Positions 24,595 to 32,411 are shown, counted from the stretch's first letter. The stretch: 32,411 nt of DNA from Elstera sp044372965 (GCF_044372965.1 NZ_JBILQX010000024.1:1-32411), one strand, 5' to 3'. A program made the numbers and translations. Notes: generated from the sequence alone by a model not told the origin.

Positions 24595-24981
24595 ATGGTT
24601 GAGGTCGAGTTTCGCAATCTACCCGTTCCAATTGTGCCACGAACCGCCGACGAGGCCCAGCATCAGGCGCGGATGGTCGATGCCGGTTTCTGGCCCAAGC
24701 TGCACCGCCTCGCCACCCGTTTGCCCTTCGCCGAAGATTTGCTCGCGGCCTGGTACGCCAGCCGCGACCCGAAAACGCCGCGCAAAGTGAAAATCGGCCT
24801 AACAGCGGCGCTCGCCTATTTCATCCTGCCCATCGATACGGTGCCCGATTGGATCGCCGGGCTCGGGTATGGCGATGATTTTGCGGTCTTGCTCGCCGCG
24901 ATACGGCTTGCCGCCGATGCGATAAAGGACAGCCACCGGGCCTCAGCGCGGGAAAAACTCGACCGATTGCGCCAGGATTAA
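24595..24981 (+). CDS. DUF1232/YkvA-family small membrane protein
   Basis: A protein of about 128 residues. The conserved YkvA core is KVKIGLTAALAYFILPIDTVPDWIAGLGYGDDFAVLLAAIRLAA (about 64-107), with one or two membrane segments and the PIDTVPDWI and GDD motifs of the family. The function of the family is unknown. The start is taken as the ATG at 24595, which has GGGAGAGG about 8 bases upstream; in-frame ATGs at 24535 and 24568 are weaker. It is convergent with the EamA gene, 10 bases from its stop. Confidence 0.85.
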   Translation: MVEVEFRNLPVPIVPRTADEAQHQARMVDAGFWPKLHRLATRLPFAEDLLAAWYASRDPKTPRKVKIGLTAALAYFILPIDTVPDWIAGLGYGDDFAVLLAAIRLAADAIKDSHRASAREKLDRLRQD

Positions 24982-24991
24982 CCCCAGCCTC

Positions 24992-25912
24992 TTAGCCTCG
25001 GCGGGCAAGAACGGATTCGCGCCAGGCGATATAGCAGGTGGAGACGGTGATAATCCCCGCGCCGACAAAGGTTAGCACATCGGGAATTTCGAAAAACACC
25101 AGATAGGCCAGCACCGCCGTAAACGGCAGGCGCAGATAATCAAAGGGCATCACCATCGAGGCGTCGACCAGACTATAGGAGCGGGTCACGGCGATCTGGC
25201 CGAGGGTTCCCAGAACACCGATGAGGATCATCACCGCCCACATGGTTGGGCTCGGCGACTGCCAGACATAGAGTGCTGGGATGAGCACAATCGGGGTCGT
25301 CAGCAGCGAGAGATAGGCGACGATGGTCATTGAGGATTCCGTTGCCGAGAGGCGCTTCACCGTCAAAATTGACCCTGCCGAGGCCGCCGCCGCCCCCAGC
25401 GCCACCATCATATCGAGACTGAGCGGCACCTGCCCCGGTCGCAAGATGACCAAAACGCCGATGAACCCCACCACCAGCGCGGCAATCCGGCGCAGGCGCA
25501 ACACTTCGCCTAAGAACAGCGCCGCGCCCAAGGTTACGAACAGCGGCGCGGTAAAGCTGAAGGAAACACTATCGGCCAAGGGCAGATGGGCCGTGGCATA
25601 AAAGCCGGCCAAAAGCCCCGCGACGCTAAAAACCGTCCGCAGGGCATAAGCCGGGAGATTATTGGTGCGCAGCACCGTCAATCCTTGGCGCATCACAATC
25701 GGCACCAACAAAGGAATCCCCATTGCAATCCGCACAAAAGCCACTTGGAACGGATGCAGTTCCACCGTCGTCACCCGGATAAGCAGGCCCATCGTGGAAA
25801 ATACCATCCCGGCAAGGATCATCCAGATCGCCGCCTGTACGGGCAACGCACAGCGCTTGATTGCCGCATCAAAACTAGAATAGGGATGGGTAAGGAGAAG
25901 CGGCATCGGCAT
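24992..25912 (-). CDS. EamA/DMT-superfamily transporter
   Basis: An integral membrane protein of 306 residues with about ten helices arranged as two EamA repeats: first IWMILAGMVFSTMGLLIRV to GVLVILRPG, second MVALGAAAASAGSILTVKRL to GAGIITVSTCYIAWRE. Members export amino acids, nucleosides or small metabolites, or import S-adenosylmethionine or sugars; the substrate is not evident. The ATG at 25912 has GAGGAA 7 bases upstream. It stands alone between convergent and divergent neighbours. Confidence 0.9.
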   Translation of the reverse strand: MPMPLLLTHPYSSFDAAIKRCALPVQAAIWMILAGMVFSTMGLLIRVTTVELHPFQVAFVRIAMGIPLLVPIVMRQGLTVLRTNNLPAYALRTVFSVAGLLAGFYATAHLPLADSVSFSFTAPLFVTLGAALFLGEVLRLRRIAALVVGFIGVLVILRPGQVPLSLDMMVALGAAAASAGSILTVKRLSATESSMTIVAYLSLLTTPIVLIPALYVWQSPSPTMWAVMILIGVLGTLGQIAVTRSYSLVDASMVMPFDYLRLPFTAVLAYLVFFEIPDVLTFVGAGIITVSTCYIAWRESVLARRG

Positions 25913-26019
25913 AAAGCAATTCCTCGGGCGATAAACCCAAGGCTTTCCGGCTGAATCGGGGCGCTTTCATCCTGGTCCGATAAACCACTGGTTTGGTGTG
26001 AAACTAAAGGAACCCAGCT

Positions 26020-26307
26020 ATGCAGTTTCTGGTCATTGCCCGCGATGGCACCGACGCCGACGCCCTCGCCCGCCGCATGGCTACGCGCGAGGCCCATCTG
26101 GCGAATGTGAAAAAATATAAGGACGCGGGCGAAGTGCTGATCGGCGGCGCCTTGCTAAGCCCCGAAGGGACCATGAACGGCAGCGCGCTGATCGCAAGCT
26201 TCCCCGACCGCGCCGCGCTGGACGCCTATCTTGAGACCGATCCCTACACCGTAAACGGCGTTTGGAAGAGCTTCGAGATCACCGAAATGAAAGTTGCTAA
26301 CCTCTAA
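26020..26307 (+). CDS. YciI-like protein
   Basis: A protein of 95 residues with the ferredoxin-like YciI fold. It shows MQFLVIARDG, His26 in TREAHLANV, GGALLSP, and the LETDPYTVNGVW segment with Asp74 and Pro75. The His and Asp pair is the proposed catalytic set of the family, whose biological role is mostly unknown. AAAGGAACC lies upstream of the ATG at 26020. It is convergent with the chemoreceptor gene, only 3 bases apart. Confidence 0.9.
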   Translation: MQFLVIARDGTDADALARRMATREAHLANVKKYKDAGEVLIGGALLSPEGTMNGSALIASFPDRAALDAYLETDPYTVNGVWKSFEITEMKVANL

Positions 26308-26310
26308 GCT

Positions 26311-28416
26311 TTATGTCGCCGAGACGATCCGATCGATCTGACCGCGCGTGTCTGACACGAGGGTTGCGATTTGACTGGCCGACCCGGAGGAGCGGGCGGC
26401 GAGGCTTTTGACCTCGCTCGCCACGACGGCAAAGCCCTTTCCCGCGTCGCCCGCCCGTGCCGCTTCAATCGTGGCATTGAGCGCTAGCAGATTGGTTTGT
26501 CCGGCAATGCCGCCGATCTCCCCCGCGACATCGGCCACCCGATCCAGCACGGTGCGGAGCACCCTCGCCGATTCTTCCAAGCTGCGGCGACGGTCGGAGA
26601 CATCGGTTGCGTACATCACCACGCCGGACAGTTCCCCGCGCATATCAACAATCGGCTGAAAACTGGCCTGAAGCAGTGCCTCGCCACCATGATGGCGATA
26701 GCTGACATCCGTCGAGACATCGCGGCCATTTTTAAGGTCAGCCTGTTGCGTACTGCTCAGCAACTGGTCAAGCCGGAATGCCCCCTTTAAATCCGCAATA
26801 TTTTCTGCCCCTAAACAGGTCAGCAGCAACTCGTTTGCATCGGTCAACTCGCCCGCAGACGACCATTCGGCCACAATCGTGCGGCGGCGGATGGCGACCA
26901 TACGGGAGTTATGCTCCATAGCTTGGGTTTTCGTCGCCGTGATATTGGCCTGAATTGAGACAAACCGTTCGAGATTTCCGTGCTTATCGAAGATGGGGTT
27001 GATCGAGAGCGACACCCAGTAGGGCTCGCCCGTTTTGCTATAGTTCAGAATTTCTTCGTATAGCGGCTCGCGACGCGTTAGATGATCGCGGATGCGCTTT
27101 ACCGTCGCGGCGTCGGTATGCTCGCCCTGAAGGAGCGCGCCGGGGCTCTTGCCAATCGCCTGTTCGGATGTCCAGCCCGTGAGCTTCGTGAAGCCAGGAT
27201 TGACGTATTGGATGCGCCGGTCGGCCCCCGTGATAATCACCGAATTATCGGTTTCATCGGCCACCAGCGAGAGGAGGGAGAATTTTTCCCGGCGCAGCAT
27301 CTCGTCGGAAATATCGGTGGCGAATTTTACGATTTTGCAGGGTTTGCCGTTGGCATCGAGAATAGGATTATAGGTAGCTTGGATCCAAATTTTGCGGCCA
27401 TTCTTACCATAGCGCAGAAACTCGGCCGTTTTCGCCTCGCCCCGCCCAAGCTCCTCCCAAAAACGCTTGTATTCAGAGGATCGCGCGTATGTATCATCGA
27501 CGAATAGGCGGTGATGTTTTCCTTGAATGTCGGCCAGAGTGTAGCCAAACGATGCCAGAAAATTCGGATTCGCCGTTAGAACCGTTCCATCAAGCGTGAA
27601 TTCGATTACGGCCTGGCTCTTGCTAATGGCAAGGAGTTGCCCGGCCCGATCGGCATTGATTTGCTTTTCGGACGTAATATCGGAGGCGAATTTCACCACC
27701 TTGAACGGTTTACCTGCCATATCGAGAATCGGGGTATAGGCGGCCTGCAACCAAATCGGCCGGCCACCTTTGGCAAAGCGCCGGAACTCGCCCGACTGAA
27801 ACGCACCCGCGCCTAAGCCTGCCCAAAAATCCCGATACTCGGCACTTGCCCGCTCGGCAGGATCGACGAAGAGACTGTGATGTTGGCCCTGTACTTCATC
27901 AAGCGTGTAGCCCATCGTTTTTAAGAAGACGTCATTGGCCGTCAGAATAGTGCCGTCAATATTAAATTCTATAACAGCTTGGCTTTTATTAATCGCATCG
28001 ATTTGGCCGATATAATTGGCGGTATGCTGTTTTTCCTTGGTAATATCGGTCGCAAATTTCACGATCTTGATCACCCGACCCCGCCAATCTAACACCGGGT
28101 TATAGGTGGCCTGGATACAGACCTGCCGACCGCCTTTGCCAATCCGCCGATATTCGGCGGATTGGAACTCCCCCCGCCGCAGCCCCTCCCAAAAGCGCTG
28201 ATACGCGGGCGCTTGCGCCTCGTCGGGGTCTACGAACAAACGGTGATGCTGTCCGCGAATTTCAGCTAACTGATACCCGTAAATCCGAAGTAAATTTTCG
28301 CTGGCACTCATCACTTTGCCATCGGGTTGAAACTCGATCCTTGCCTGCGATTTATCAAGCGCAACAAAGAGCCCCTTCAAATCAAGATAGCGACGTGTGG
28401 AAATGAGTCGGATCAT
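26311..28416 (-). CDS. soluble five-PAS methyl-accepting chemotaxis protein
   Basis: A cytoplasmic chemoreceptor of about 701 residues with no membrane helix and no HAMP domain. Three nearly identical PAS-PAC units (about 17-126, 139-248, 262-370) repeat with an exact 122-residue period; each shows KSQA-IEF, HH-LFVD, Q-A-Y-P-LD and VKFA-DI. A fourth, different PAS lies at about 383-494 (LOV-like in outline but without the reactive Cys) and a degenerate fifth at 507-607. The short signalling hairpin (612-701) keeps the conserved tip IAGQTNLLALNATIEAARAG. The start is the ATG at 28416, with a G-run 8-14 bases upstream; a TTG at 28503 has none. The repeated PAS units may bind flavin or haem and sense redox or oxygen; that is inference. 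Confidence 0.9.
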   Translation of the reverse strand: MIRLISTRRYLDLKGLFVALDKSQARIEFQPDGKVMSASENLLRIYGYQLAEIRGQHHRLFVDPDEAQAPAYQRFWEGLRRGEFQSAEYRRIGKGGRQVCIQATYNPVLDWRGRVIKIVKFATDITKEKQHTANYIGQIDAINKSQAVIEFNIDGTILTANDVFLKTMGYTLDEVQGQHHSLFVDPAERASAEYRDFWAGLGAGAFQSGEFRRFAKGGRPIWLQAAYTPILDMAGKPFKVVKFASDITSEKQINADRAGQLLAISKSQAVIEFTLDGTVLTANPNFLASFGYTLADIQGKHHRLFVDDTYARSSEYKRFWEELGRGEAKTAEFLRYGKNGRKIWIQATYNPILDANGKPCKIVKFATDISDEMLRREKFSLLSLVADETDNSVIITGADRRIQYVNPGFTKLTGWTSEQAIGKSPGALLQGEHTDAATVKRIRDHLTRREPLYEEILNYSKTGEPYWVSLSINPIFDKHGNLERFVSIQANITATKTQAMEHNSRMVAIRRRTIVAEWSSAGELTDANELLLTCLGAENIADLKGAFRLDQLLSSTQQADLKNGRDVSTDVSYRHHGGEALLQASFQPIVDMRGELSGVVMYATDVSDRRRSLEESARVLRTVLDRVADVAGEIGGIAGQTNLLALNATIEAARAGDAGKGFAVVASEVKSLAARSSGSASQIATLVSDTRGQIDRIVSAT

Positions 28417-28492
28417 TCCGTTACCCCCCCAAGAATGTGTAAAGCGACCCTTCGATATTCCGAATGGCCCCCAACGAATGTGAGCGATTAGC

Positions 28493-28519
28493 TTATCGGT
28501 CAAATCTGAAGGGAGCGTA
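28493..28519 (-). promoter_or_regulatory. possible flagellar sigma-28-type promoter for the chemoreceptor
   Basis: Read on minus, ACCGATAA (28493-28500) matches seven of eight bases of the sigma-28 -10 element GCCGATAA. At the standard 15-base spacing the -35 is TACG, only two of four matches to TAAA. The predicted transcript would start 60-70 bases before the ATG at 28416. Confidence 0.4.
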
Positions 28520-28747
28520 AATTTTTAGAATAATTCTAGACATATGCTTGTTTATGGCTATGGCAGGTTCTTAATGAGAAACTGAAGCCGATCTCTCTTT
28601 ATAGAATTCATTTAACCATCAATATAAATTCAATTTAAAATGATTCGGGCGGATAATTAGAATAATTTCCAAGACTTATTTCGAATAAAAATAAATGATT
28701 GCGCCGCCATTTAATGCCTATAGGCCGCAAAAAACAGGGAATTATTA
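28501..28747. other. AT-rich intergenic region upstream of the chemoreceptor
   Basis: About 250 bases with many TTTAAA and AATTC-type stretches and no open frame of interest. It lies between the scoB terminator and the chemoreceptor promoter. It is not long enough or structured enough to call an element. Confidence 0.4.
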
Positions 28748-28784
28748 GAAAAAAGCTGCGGTGGAAGCCTTACGCTCCCACCGC
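28748..28784 (-). terminator. rho-independent terminator of the scoAB operon
   Basis: Read on minus: stem GCGGTGG-AGC paired with GCT-CCACCGC around a 4-base loop, then AGC and a run of T. It begins about 8 bases after the scoB stop (28792). Confidence 0.85.
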
Positions 28785-28791
28785 GCGATAG

Positions 28792-29433
28792 TTAAACCGC
28801 TACCGTAAACGGCGCGCCGGTTTTTGCTTTCACCTCGTCCACCGTCACCCCATCGGCAAGACCGATGAGGGTGAGACCGCCGTTTTTGCGATCGATATCG
28901 AACACGGCCAGATCGGTAATCACCCGGTCCACCACCTGCGTGCCCGTGAGCGGCAGCGTGCAGGCGGGAAGGATCTTCGGGCCGCCGTCCTTATCGGTAT
29001 GCTCCATGACGACGACGACGCGCTGAACCCCAGCGACGAGATCCATCGCCCCGCCCATGCCCTTAACCAGCTTGCCGGGAATCATCCAATTGGCAAGATC
29101 ACCATTGGCCGCCACCTGCATCGCGCCCAAAATGGCGAGATTGACGTGACCGCCGCGAATCATGCCGAAGCTGGTGGCGCTATCGAAAAAGCTCGATTGC
29201 GGCAACGCAGTTACCGTTTGCTTACCGGCATTGATGAGGTCCGGGTCTTCCTCCCCCTCGTAAGGAAAAGGCCCGATGCCGAGCATGCCGTTTTCGCTTT
29301 GCAGCGAGACTTCCATGCCGTCGGGAATATAATTCGCCACCAGGGTCGGAATCCCGATCCCAAGGTTAACGTAGAAACCGTCGCGCAACTCTTGCGCCGC
29401 GCGCGCGGCCATTTGATCGCGGGTCCAAGCCAT
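28792..29433 (-). CDS. scoB: 3-oxoacid CoA-transferase, subunit B
   Basis: Second subunit of a family I CoA-transferase that moves CoA from succinyl-CoA (or another donor) to a 3-oxoacid such as acetoacetate. About 213 residues. The active-site motif LQSENGMLG contains the catalytic glutamate (Glu47), which forms the CoA thioester. Further family features are NLGIGIPTLVANYIP, GGHVNLAILGAMQV and NWMIPGKLVKGMGGAMDLV. The start is the ATG at 29433, 19 bases after the scoA stop; the longer in-frame extension lies inside scoA. A terminator follows. Acetoacetate is the likeliest substrate, but 3-oxoadipate (PcaJ) cannot be excluded from sequence alone. Confidence 0.92.
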   Translation of the reverse strand: MAWTRDQMAARAAQELRDGFYVNLGIGIPTLVANYIPDGMEVSLQSENGMLGIGPFPYEGEEDPDLINAGKQTVTALPQSSFFDSATSFGMIRGGHVNLAILGAMQVAANGDLANWMIPGKLVKGMGGAMDLVAGVQRVVVVMEHTDKDGGPKILPACTLPLTGTQVVDRVITDLAVFDIDRKNGGLTLIGLADGVTVDEVKAKTGAPFTVAV

Positions 29434-29452
29434 TGTTCTGCTCCGATCCGGG

Positions 29453-30154
29453 TTAGGCGCGCTTGCGCGTGGTGCGTTGTTCGATGCGCTTTTCGGCATC
29501 GGGCACATGGACGATGGCATTCACGAAAATGCCCGGCGTATGCACCGCATCGGGATCGATCTCGCCGATCTCCACCAGATGCTCGCACTGAACCACGGTG
29601 AACTTGCCCGCCGTTGCCATCGGCGCGTTAAAGTTCCGCGCCGTCTTACGGTAAACAAGATTGCCCTCGCGGTCGGATTTCCAGGCGTGAACGATCGACA
29701 AATCAGCGACCAGCCCGGTTTCCAGCACGTAGTTTTCGCCATTGAACGCGCGCACGTCCTTGCCGTCGGCCACGATCGTGCCAACGCCGGTCTTGGTGTA
29801 GAAGCCGGCAATCCCCGCCCCGCCAGCGCGGCAGCGTTCGGCCAGCGTGCCTTGCGGATTGAACTCAAGCTCCAACTCGCCCGAGAGGTAAAGCTGGGCA
29901 AAAAGCTTATTCTCCCCAACGTAGGACGAGATCATTTTTTTGATCTGGCGGGCTTCCAGCAGCGTGCCGAGGCCAACGCCATCGATGCCGCAATTATTGG
30001 AAATCACCGTGAGATTCTTTGTCCCGGCAAGTTTAATGGCGGCGATCAAGGCATCTGGAATACCACAGAGGCCAAAGCCCCCGGCCATGATCGTCATGCC
30101 GTCGAACAGGTGCCCGGCCAGGGCCTCGACGGCGGTCGCGTGGACCTTATTCAT
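29453..30154 (-). CDS. scoA: 3-oxoacid CoA-transferase, subunit A
   Basis: First subunit of the CoA-transferase, about 233 residues. It carries the family signature DGMTIMAGGFGLCGIP (about 18-33), then NNCGIDGVGLGTLLEARQIKKMISSYVGENK and EFNPQGTLAERCRAGGAGI, with the closing segment ADLSIVHAWKSDREGNLVYRKTARNFN. The start is the ATG at 30154 with GGGGAGA about 9 bases upstream; the in-frame stretch upstream (to 30304) is not conserved-looking. It is cotranscribed with scoB and probably serves acetoacetate or ketone-body use, linking to the amino-acid and acid catabolism seen elsewhere in the window. Confidence 0.92.
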   Translation of the reverse strand: MNKVHATAVEALAGHLFDGMTIMAGGFGLCGIPDALIAAIKLAGTKNLTVISNNCGIDGVGLGTLLEARQIKKMISSYVGENKLFAQLYLSGELELEFNPQGTLAERCRAGGAGIAGFYTKTGVGTIVADGKDVRAFNGENYVLETGLVADLSIVHAWKSDREGNLVYRKTARNFNAPMATAGKFTVVQCEHLVEIGEIDPDAVHTPGIFVNAIVHVPDAEKRIEQRTTRKRA

Positions 30155-30437
30155 GCGATTCAGTCTCCCCTCTGAGTGTCGCAGCGCTTCCGGTTCGGAA
30201 GCCTTCTTAACAAGCGGCCTCTCCCAAACGGGGCATTTTGCCGCCCCGCCTCGTGAGAGGCCTTCACCGCGACGCAGTGTCGGGGGAGTGAGGCCGGGCG
30301 TCAATCACCCTTAATGCGCAATTTTATGTCGCACACCCCGGCCTCTTTCGCGGCCTACTCCCCCAAGGTTCGACAGGCCGGGCAGAAACGCTTATATAGC
30401 CTGGGATAAAGGGACGCACGGTAAGGGGCAGGCGATT
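30155..30437. other. divergent region between scoA and uppP with GC-rich inverted repeats
   Basis: It holds a small hairpin GCCTC/GAGGC (30248-30261) and a longer-range pair GAGGCCGGG (30290-30298) with CCCGGCCTC (30337-30345), the latter followed by TTT. It carries the promoters of both neighbours, but I cannot locate them. Confidence 0.4.
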
Positions 30438-31238
30438 GTGGATACGCTGTTTTGGCAGGCGGTTTTTCTCGGTCTTGTGGAAGGGCTCACGGAGTTCCTG
30501 CCCGTCTCTTCCACCGGGCACCTTATTCTGCTCGGCGATTTGATTGGCTTTGAAGGCCCGCCCGGCAAAGTGTTCGAAATCGTCATTCAACTCGGGGCGA
30601 TTTTGGCCATTGTCGTGCTTTATTGGCGCAAGCTGTTCGGTGTTTTGCTCGCCGCGCCAAGGGATAAAGCCGCGCAACGGTTTATTCTGGTGATCTTGCT
30701 GGCCTTCCTGCCCGCCATGGTGATCGGGGCCGGGGCGCATAGTTTCATTAAGAGCGTGCTGTTTTCTCCCTGGGTCGTCTCCATCGCCCTTATTCTGGGC
30801 GGGATTGCCATTTTGGTAATCGAGGGGCGCGGCACGCCGGAGCGCTATCACGATATCGCCGAGATGCCGCCGAAAACCGCGCTCGCCATTGGCTTTATCC
30901 AGTGCCTCGCCATGATCCCCGGCGTCTCGCGCTCCGGGGCTACCATTTTGGGCGCGCGCCTGATGGGGCTTGAGCGCAAAACCGCCGCCGAGTTCAGCTT
31001 TTTCCTGGCGGTGCCGACCATGGCCGCCGCCACGGTCTATGATCTTTATAAAAACTGGTCGCAGCTTTCCTTCGAAGGCGGCGCGGTGATAGGCGTCGGT
31101 TTTGCGGTCGCTTTCCTCACGGCGCTGCTCGTTGTGCGCGTCGCGGTTAGCTTCATCGCCAAGCATGGTTTCACCCCCTTCGCCTGGTATCGCATCGCGG
31201 TCGGGGCGTTGATGCTTGGCTTACTGATTGCCCGCTAG
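30438..31238 (+). CDS. uppP: undecaprenyl-diphosphatase (BacA/UppP family)
   Basis: Recycles the cell-wall lipid carrier by removing phosphate from undecaprenyl diphosphate at the inner membrane; overproduction gives bacitracin resistance. 266 residues, full family length, with about eight helices. Both active-site motifs are present: EGLTEFLPVSSTGH (15-28) and PGVSRSG (161-167). The start is a GTG at 30438 preceded by GGGGCAGG; an ATG start is not available near the conserved N-terminus. The sigma factor gene begins 4 bases after its stop, so the genes are very likely in one operon. Confidence 0.96.
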   Translation: MDTLFWQAVFLGLVEGLTEFLPVSSTGHLILLGDLIGFEGPPGKVFEIVIQLGAILAIVVLYWRKLFGVLLAAPRDKAAQRFILVILLAFLPAMVIGAGAHSFIKSVLFSPWVVSIALILGGIAILVIEGRGTPERYHDIAEMPPKTALAIGFIQCLAMIPGVSRSGATILGARLMGLERKTAAEFSFFLAVPTMAAATVYDLYKNWSQLSFEGGAVIGVGFAVAFLTALLVVRVAVSFIAKHGFTPFAWYRIAVGALMLGLLIAR

Positions 31239-31242
31239 CCCT

Positions 31243-31788
31243 ATGACCGCCGCGCCCGATCCGTGGGGCCAGCTTATGGCCGCCGCCCAAGACGGGGATG
31301 CGGCGGCCTATCGCCAGCTACTGAGTGAAATTCTGCCGTTCGTCCGCGCTCTGATTATCCGCCAAGTGGGCCGGGCCGACGAGGATGCCGCGCAGGAAGC
31401 GCTGCTGTCGCTGCATCTGGTGCGCCATACCTATGATCCCGCACGCCCGTTCAAACCCTGGCTGGCGGCGATTGTGCGGCACCGCCTGCTCGACGAGCTG
31501 CGCCGGATCAAACGCCGCTCGGCGAAAGAAACGACCGTCGATGATTTCGATGTAACTTCTAACCGGCTGGTGACGAATAGCGATCAGGAAGCCGTGGATG
31601 AAGTGCAGGCCTTGCGGCATGCGTTGGATCAGCTTCCCGAAGCCCAGCGGCAGGCCATCGTGCTGCTGAAGCTTCAAGATAAGTCGTTAGCGGAAGCGGC
31701 TCTGGAAATGGGTACGAACATCGGCGCGTTGAAAGTCTCAGTCCATCGGGCGCTCAAACGCCTCAAAGGGCTGATGGGGAGCGAATAG
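31243..31788 (+). CDS. ECF-type RNA polymerase sigma factor (partner of a DUF1109/NrsF anti-sigma)
   Basis: A protein of 181 residues. Sigma region 2 (about 18-92) includes DEDAAQEALLSLHLVRHTYDPARPFKPWLAAIVRHRLLDELRR; the wide DPARPFKPWL loop is characteristic of the sigma factors paired with DUF1109 proteins (SigF of Caulobacter). Region 4 (about 120-178) includes LPEAQRQAIVLLKLQDKSLAEAA and GALKVSVHRALKRLK, the promoter -35-binding helix-turn-helix. The start is the ATG at 31243, 4 bases after the uppP stop. The downstream gene, 1 base after its stop, encodes the predicted anti-sigma membrane protein. In Caulobacter such a pair responds to heavy-metal stress; here the signal is unknown. Confidence 0.93.
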   Translation: MTAAPDPWGQLMAAAQDGDAAAYRQLLSEILPFVRALIIRQVGRADEDAAQEALLSLHLVRHTYDPARPFKPWLAAIVRHRLLDELRRIKRRSAKETTVDDFDVTSNRLVTNSDQEAVDEVQALRHALDQLPEAQRQAIVLLKLQDKSLAEAALEMGTNIGALKVSVHRALKRLKGLMGSE

Positions 31789-31789
31789 C

Positions 31790-32411
31790 ATGGAGAGCAC
31801 CCACCTTATCGATCTCTTGAGCACCGAACTTGCGCCGGTGAAACGCCTGCGCCCGCCGTTTGCGCGCGCGCTGCTATGGTTGGGCGCGGTTGGGCTGTTC
31901 TTAGGGATCATCATCTGGGTTAGCGGCCTGCGCCCCGATCTTTCGGTGCAGATGGACAAAACCCGCTTCATCGCTGAAACCACCGCGATTTTGCTGACCG
32001 GGATCATCGCGGCCTTTGCCGCCTTCAGAGCAGCCATTCCCGGCACCCCCGGTTGGACCCTCCTAACGCCCATCCCCACGCTGCTGCTGTGGTTGCTGTT
32101 CCTGGGGAAAGGCTGCCTGGATGATCTGGATAGCGGGCGTTTCGCCTGGGCCATTTCCACCCATTGCCTACAACAAATCGGCTGGACCGGGCTGGTTTCC
32201 GGTGTGCCGATGCTGGTGATGCTGCGCCGCGCCGCGCCCTTACAGCGGGTGCCGCTGGCCGTGCTGGCCGGGCTCGCCTCGGCCGCGCTCGCCGCCTTCG
32301 CCATGAGCCTCTACCATAGCTACGACACTAGCGTGATCGTGCTCATCAGCCACGGGCTGATTATCAGCGGCTTGGTGGTGGGTTTTGGCCTGATTGGGCC
32401 TGCGGTGCTGC
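31790..32411 (+). CDS. nrsF: DUF1109/NrsF-type membrane anti-sigma factor, 3' end cut by window edge
   Basis: Starts at the ATG 31790-31792, directly after the sigma factor stop, and stays open for 207 codons to the right edge. The first 25 residues are cytoplasmic (MESTHLIDLLSTELAPVKRL). Five or six hydrophobic helices follow, at about 26-46, 63-84, 92-106, 127-146, 154-175 and 182-203. Cysteines occur at residue 109 (GKGCLDD) and 126 (THCLQQ). The layout and partner match NrsF/DUF1109 proteins, which hold their sigma factor at the membrane; cysteines have been implicated in signal sensing in the Caulobacter protein. The last helix end and any C-terminus are missing. The symbol is by family and position. 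Confidence 0.85.
   Translation, partial: MESTHLIDLLSTELAPVKRLRPPFARALLWLGAVGLFLGIIIWVSGLRPDLSVQMDKTRFIAETTAILLTGIIAAFAAFRAAIPGTPGWTLLTPIPTLLLWLLFLGKGCLDDLDSGRFAWAISTHCLQQIGWTGLVSGVPMLVMLRRAAPLQRVPLAVLAGLASAALAAFAMSLYHSYDTSVIVLISHGLIISGLVVGFGLIGPAVL

Noticed and set aside
26930..27265. A blue-light LOV domain in the fourth PAS unit of the chemoreceptor
   Set aside because: The stretch GKSPGALLQG resembles the LOV motif but lacks the reactive cysteine, so flavin adduct formation is not supported.

Overview
The window looks like chromosomal DNA of a GC-rich alphaproteobacterium. Rhodospirillales-type is my best guess from family content, not from a marker gene. The evidence is a short-form PutA next to a divergent Lrp-type regulator, a livHMGF branched-chain amino acid importer, a membrane-free PAS chemoreceptor, an ECF sigma factor followed by a DUF1109/NrsF-type membrane anti-sigma factor, and alphaproteobacterial-style OmpR and LysR regulators. 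No rRNA, tRNA, CRISPR array, transposase or phage gene was recognised.

Layout. 1-1945 (minus): an acyl-CoA ligase cut by the left edge, and a LivG-type ATPase. They are probably the upstream end of an ABC importer cluster that continues to the left. 2215-6077 (minus): response regulator, then sensor kinase, then a serralysin-like secreted metalloprotease, tightly packed in that order of transcription. 6270-7604 (plus): a membrane protein joining an HdeD-like half to a papain-like half. 7605-8343: an AT-rich insert-like segment with one small membrane protein. 8363-12150: putA and a divergent Lrp/AsnC regulator, with a large palindrome between them. 12186-13409 (minus): a lone flagellin. 13610-17447 (minus): livH-livM-livG-livF. 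17815-19230 (minus): a D-lactate dehydrogenase/glycolate-oxidase-type flavoprotein. 19326-22208: a LysR regulator divergent from an AhpD-like plus PPOX-like pair, with a YfcG-type glutathione transferase facing them. 22294-26307: housekeeping singletons (GNAT, DjlA-like co-chaperone, inorganic pyrophosphatase, DUF1232 protein, EamA exporter, YciI-like protein). 26311-28416 (minus): a five-PAS soluble chemoreceptor. 28792-30154 (minus): 3-oxoacid CoA-transferase A and B. 30438 to the right edge (plus): uppP, an ECF sigma factor and its putative anti-sigma factor, the last cut by the edge.

Themes. Much of the content concerns amino-acid and organic-acid uptake and oxidation: Liv importers, PutA, D-2-hydroxyacid oxidation, 3-oxoacid CoA transfer and acyl-CoA ligation. 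The rest is environmental sensing and secretion: the two-component system with a protease, flagellin, chemoreceptor and ECF sigma. I do not see a clearly new multi-gene system. The best leads are the two-component/protease operon with its unusual protease tail, the HdeD-papain fusion, the AT-rich island, the putA-lrp palindrome, and the uppP-sigma-anti-sigma operon.
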